64,000 nucleotides of DNA from contig CP136069.1 in the NCBI GenBank assembly GCA_032622095.1, positions 4,016,976 through 4,080,975 on the forward strand, given 5' to 3'. Both the position numbers and the translations under genes were made by a program. Shown here in pieces: positions 62,201-64,000 of this stretch; position 1 is the first letter of the stretch, and each line of letters opens with the position of its first letter. The notes below the pieces were generated by a model. It saw only the letters and a program-made list of their open reading frames with translations, was not told the DNA's origin and did no database searches. This DNA comes from Siphonodentalium dalli (Eukaryota; Mollusca; Scaphopoda; Gadilida; Siphonodentaliidae).

Positions 62201-64000
62201 ACATTATGTATGACTTTATATATGACTCAATGACAGAAGACATGTGACATAGTATTACGTTTAGAATCGTTTTGTACTAATTATGTATCTTTGTGCGGCC
62301 TCGAAAATACTATGATTTTCCCTAATGGAACTTTCGGGTGAACCCTCGAGTAGGGTTCTTTCTGATAATATTATGTTTGGTAGAGATGATAGCAATTCCA
62401 ATCTTGATGCCTGGTATAAATGGCATTCTATAACAGGTAATGGTGGGCTGTTTCAACAGCACCGCATGCACAATATGGGTCGGGCCTAACAAAATTGGTC
62501 ATGAGGTCGAAGTTCAAATTACTACATTTCAGTCTCAATCGTGTGTGGTATACTTGGGATTTGCGACTATGGCAATGATAGGTCTGACAATGCTTATATA
62601 TATGTAGAGCGATCGGAAAGGGGTGTGACTATAATTACCGCCCGGGCGCCCCCATGGGCCCGTGACAACATACCACCTGAGGGCAACCTAGAGGATTTTA
62701 CTCGCTCGCTCGTCTCCGATCGGTGTTATTAACCCCGCAAATGCCGATATTAATTGGATAAGAGAGCACGGGTGATCCCGTGTCTTCGTGTGTTTTCGGA
62801 CAGTATATTTTGGTGATGCGTGGTAGTGCAATACACCTGAGTGTTACTTCCAAATATTGACTGGTTGATACGTCCATGCACGGCCGATGTTATTAACCCC
62901 TGAAAATCTGGTAAAATACCATATAAACAAAAAGAGCCCGGGACCGCCCGGGAGCCACTTAGGTCCGTGGACGTAACAACATATATATACCCCACGAGGT
63001 CAACATATATATACCCCCACGAGGTCAACATATATATACCCCACGAGGTCAACATACACTGTAAAAAGGACTGTGTGGCAGCTTCCACACAATGACTGTG
63101 TGGAGGCATTATCTGAACATAAATGTGTACACAATACACACATATGTGTGTATCACCCAATATCCACACATATATGTGTACATCACCACACATATTTGTA
63201 TGTGACGTCGGTTTTTTTAAATTTCACGTGGTGGTCACGCGCGCGTCGTTGTTTCGTACAGGCTCACAGGCTGCCGTAAAGTGTACACATGGAGTCTTGT
63301 TGATTGTGGTGGATCTCGAAATTCGATATATTGGTCGGTCTCTTCGATTATTTCTATAGTTAAGGTAAGATTATATTTAAATTGGCAAGATATTCACCTT
63401 TGTGAGAATTTCCGTATCTATTTTGTATAAAACATGATTGAACGAAATAATAAACTTGATTTGGATTTTATGATTCAACAATTCCCTGTCGCATAGTCAT
63501 ATATTTACATTTTAGAGTTGTGCGTTTATCTGGGTTTATCTGTTGTTTCTGTAGTCTATATGATACACATCTTTCCGAAGCACAAAACCTGCTCGAAAAT
63601 TGTCTTTATGTAAATTGACAAATTCAACTGTGTGGTGAAGACATTTACTGAACAAATGTGTGTTCATCACATACACACTATATATTATACAGCGTGCTTT
63701 AAACCAGAACCACAATTTTATTATTTTGCACGGTAAGGTTCTCATGTTGATAAAGTAACGACGTTTTTTGTGTTTATATGGAATGCAGATGAGAGTAAAT
63801 ATATACTGAGACCAGTGACGTGGCGACAGGGCGGATATTGGGAATGGTGTGTCTATAACCCTATCCCAAACCTCGGTAAAATTTACTAAAAATTCCAACA
63901 GTTGGAAATTTCATGCCTGACGCAAAGTTACAAGTTTTACACCACATGCATTATAATAGGTTGAAATTGTTCTCTTTGTTTGATTTTTCAACCAGTAATT

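Overview
This window is eukaryotic, from an animal genome. The signs are spliced coding exons with GT..AG junctions separated by introns of up to about 12 kb, non-LTR retrotransposon remains, many DNA-transposon MITEs and several minisatellites. Base composition is AT-rich. The motif ACATGTA, 'GGACGGACGGAC' runs and dispersed 'aactctgg..aaa..ggacgaac' repeats are common, which in my experience suits a marine invertebrate (mollusc, brachiopod, hemichordate or similar). I cannot name the species. There is no operon, CRISPR array or bacterial gene.

One protein gene can be read with good support. It lies on the minus strand and fills positions 4662-56773. I assembled eleven exons by eye: 56551-56773, 48124-48293, 44859-44970, 42263-42384, 40053-40188, 38370-38577, 32717-32772, 24021-24757, 21625-21917, 9117-9184 and 4662-4787. 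All ten junctions have GT/AG ends and matching phase, giving 750 codons so far. Two blocks resemble the mitotic spindle protein HURP/DLGAP5: a Lys/Arg-rich segment with KLAKWKQQ in exon 2, and SFAPADFTF followed by PLSPSSAEHFL in exon 6. The C-terminal GKAP domain of that family is not in the window, so the gene probably runs off the left edge or has lost it. A CCAAT box and a CHR-like site lie upstream of the start codon, as expected for a cell-cycle gene.

The most unusual feature is that five of this gene's exon-intron boundaries sit inside tandem arrays that copy the splice site itself. These are a 33-bp unit with 21 donor-like copies at exon 7, a 69-bp unit with four donors at exon 5, a 35-bp unit with six donors at exon 10, a 31-bp donor duplication at exon 9, and a 52-bp unit copying the acceptor and first bases of exon 11. 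At exons 5 and 7 the unit length is a multiple of three, so using different donors would add whole peptide repeats.

The introns are packed with mobile DNA. From left to right: 0-5 kb holds a piggyBac-like MITE end, a CAGGG-type element with 5-bp target duplication, a TTAA-flanked MITE and a hAT element. 5.7-7.8 kb and 10.4-16.5 kb are a roughly 160-bp satellite built around an inverted ATGGCCGC/GCGGCCAT dyad. 16.8-19 kb is a cluster of palindromic MITEs. 22.3-23.4 kb is a hAT element inside a 30-bp minisatellite. 26.8-27.7 kb is a second CAGGG-type element with a BED-like zinc finger. 33.7-38.2 kb is a 4.5-kb hAT-like element with perfect 8-bp target duplication but no transposase. 41-47 kb holds piggyBac-like MITEs carrying 67-bp palindromes. 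50.3-52.0 kb is a long-TIR element. Right of the gene's first exon are a large ATC/ACC microsatellite (58.8-59.3 kb), a 5'-truncated LINE with an intact reverse-transcriptase reading frame (60.3-62.2 kb) and two further LINE fragments.
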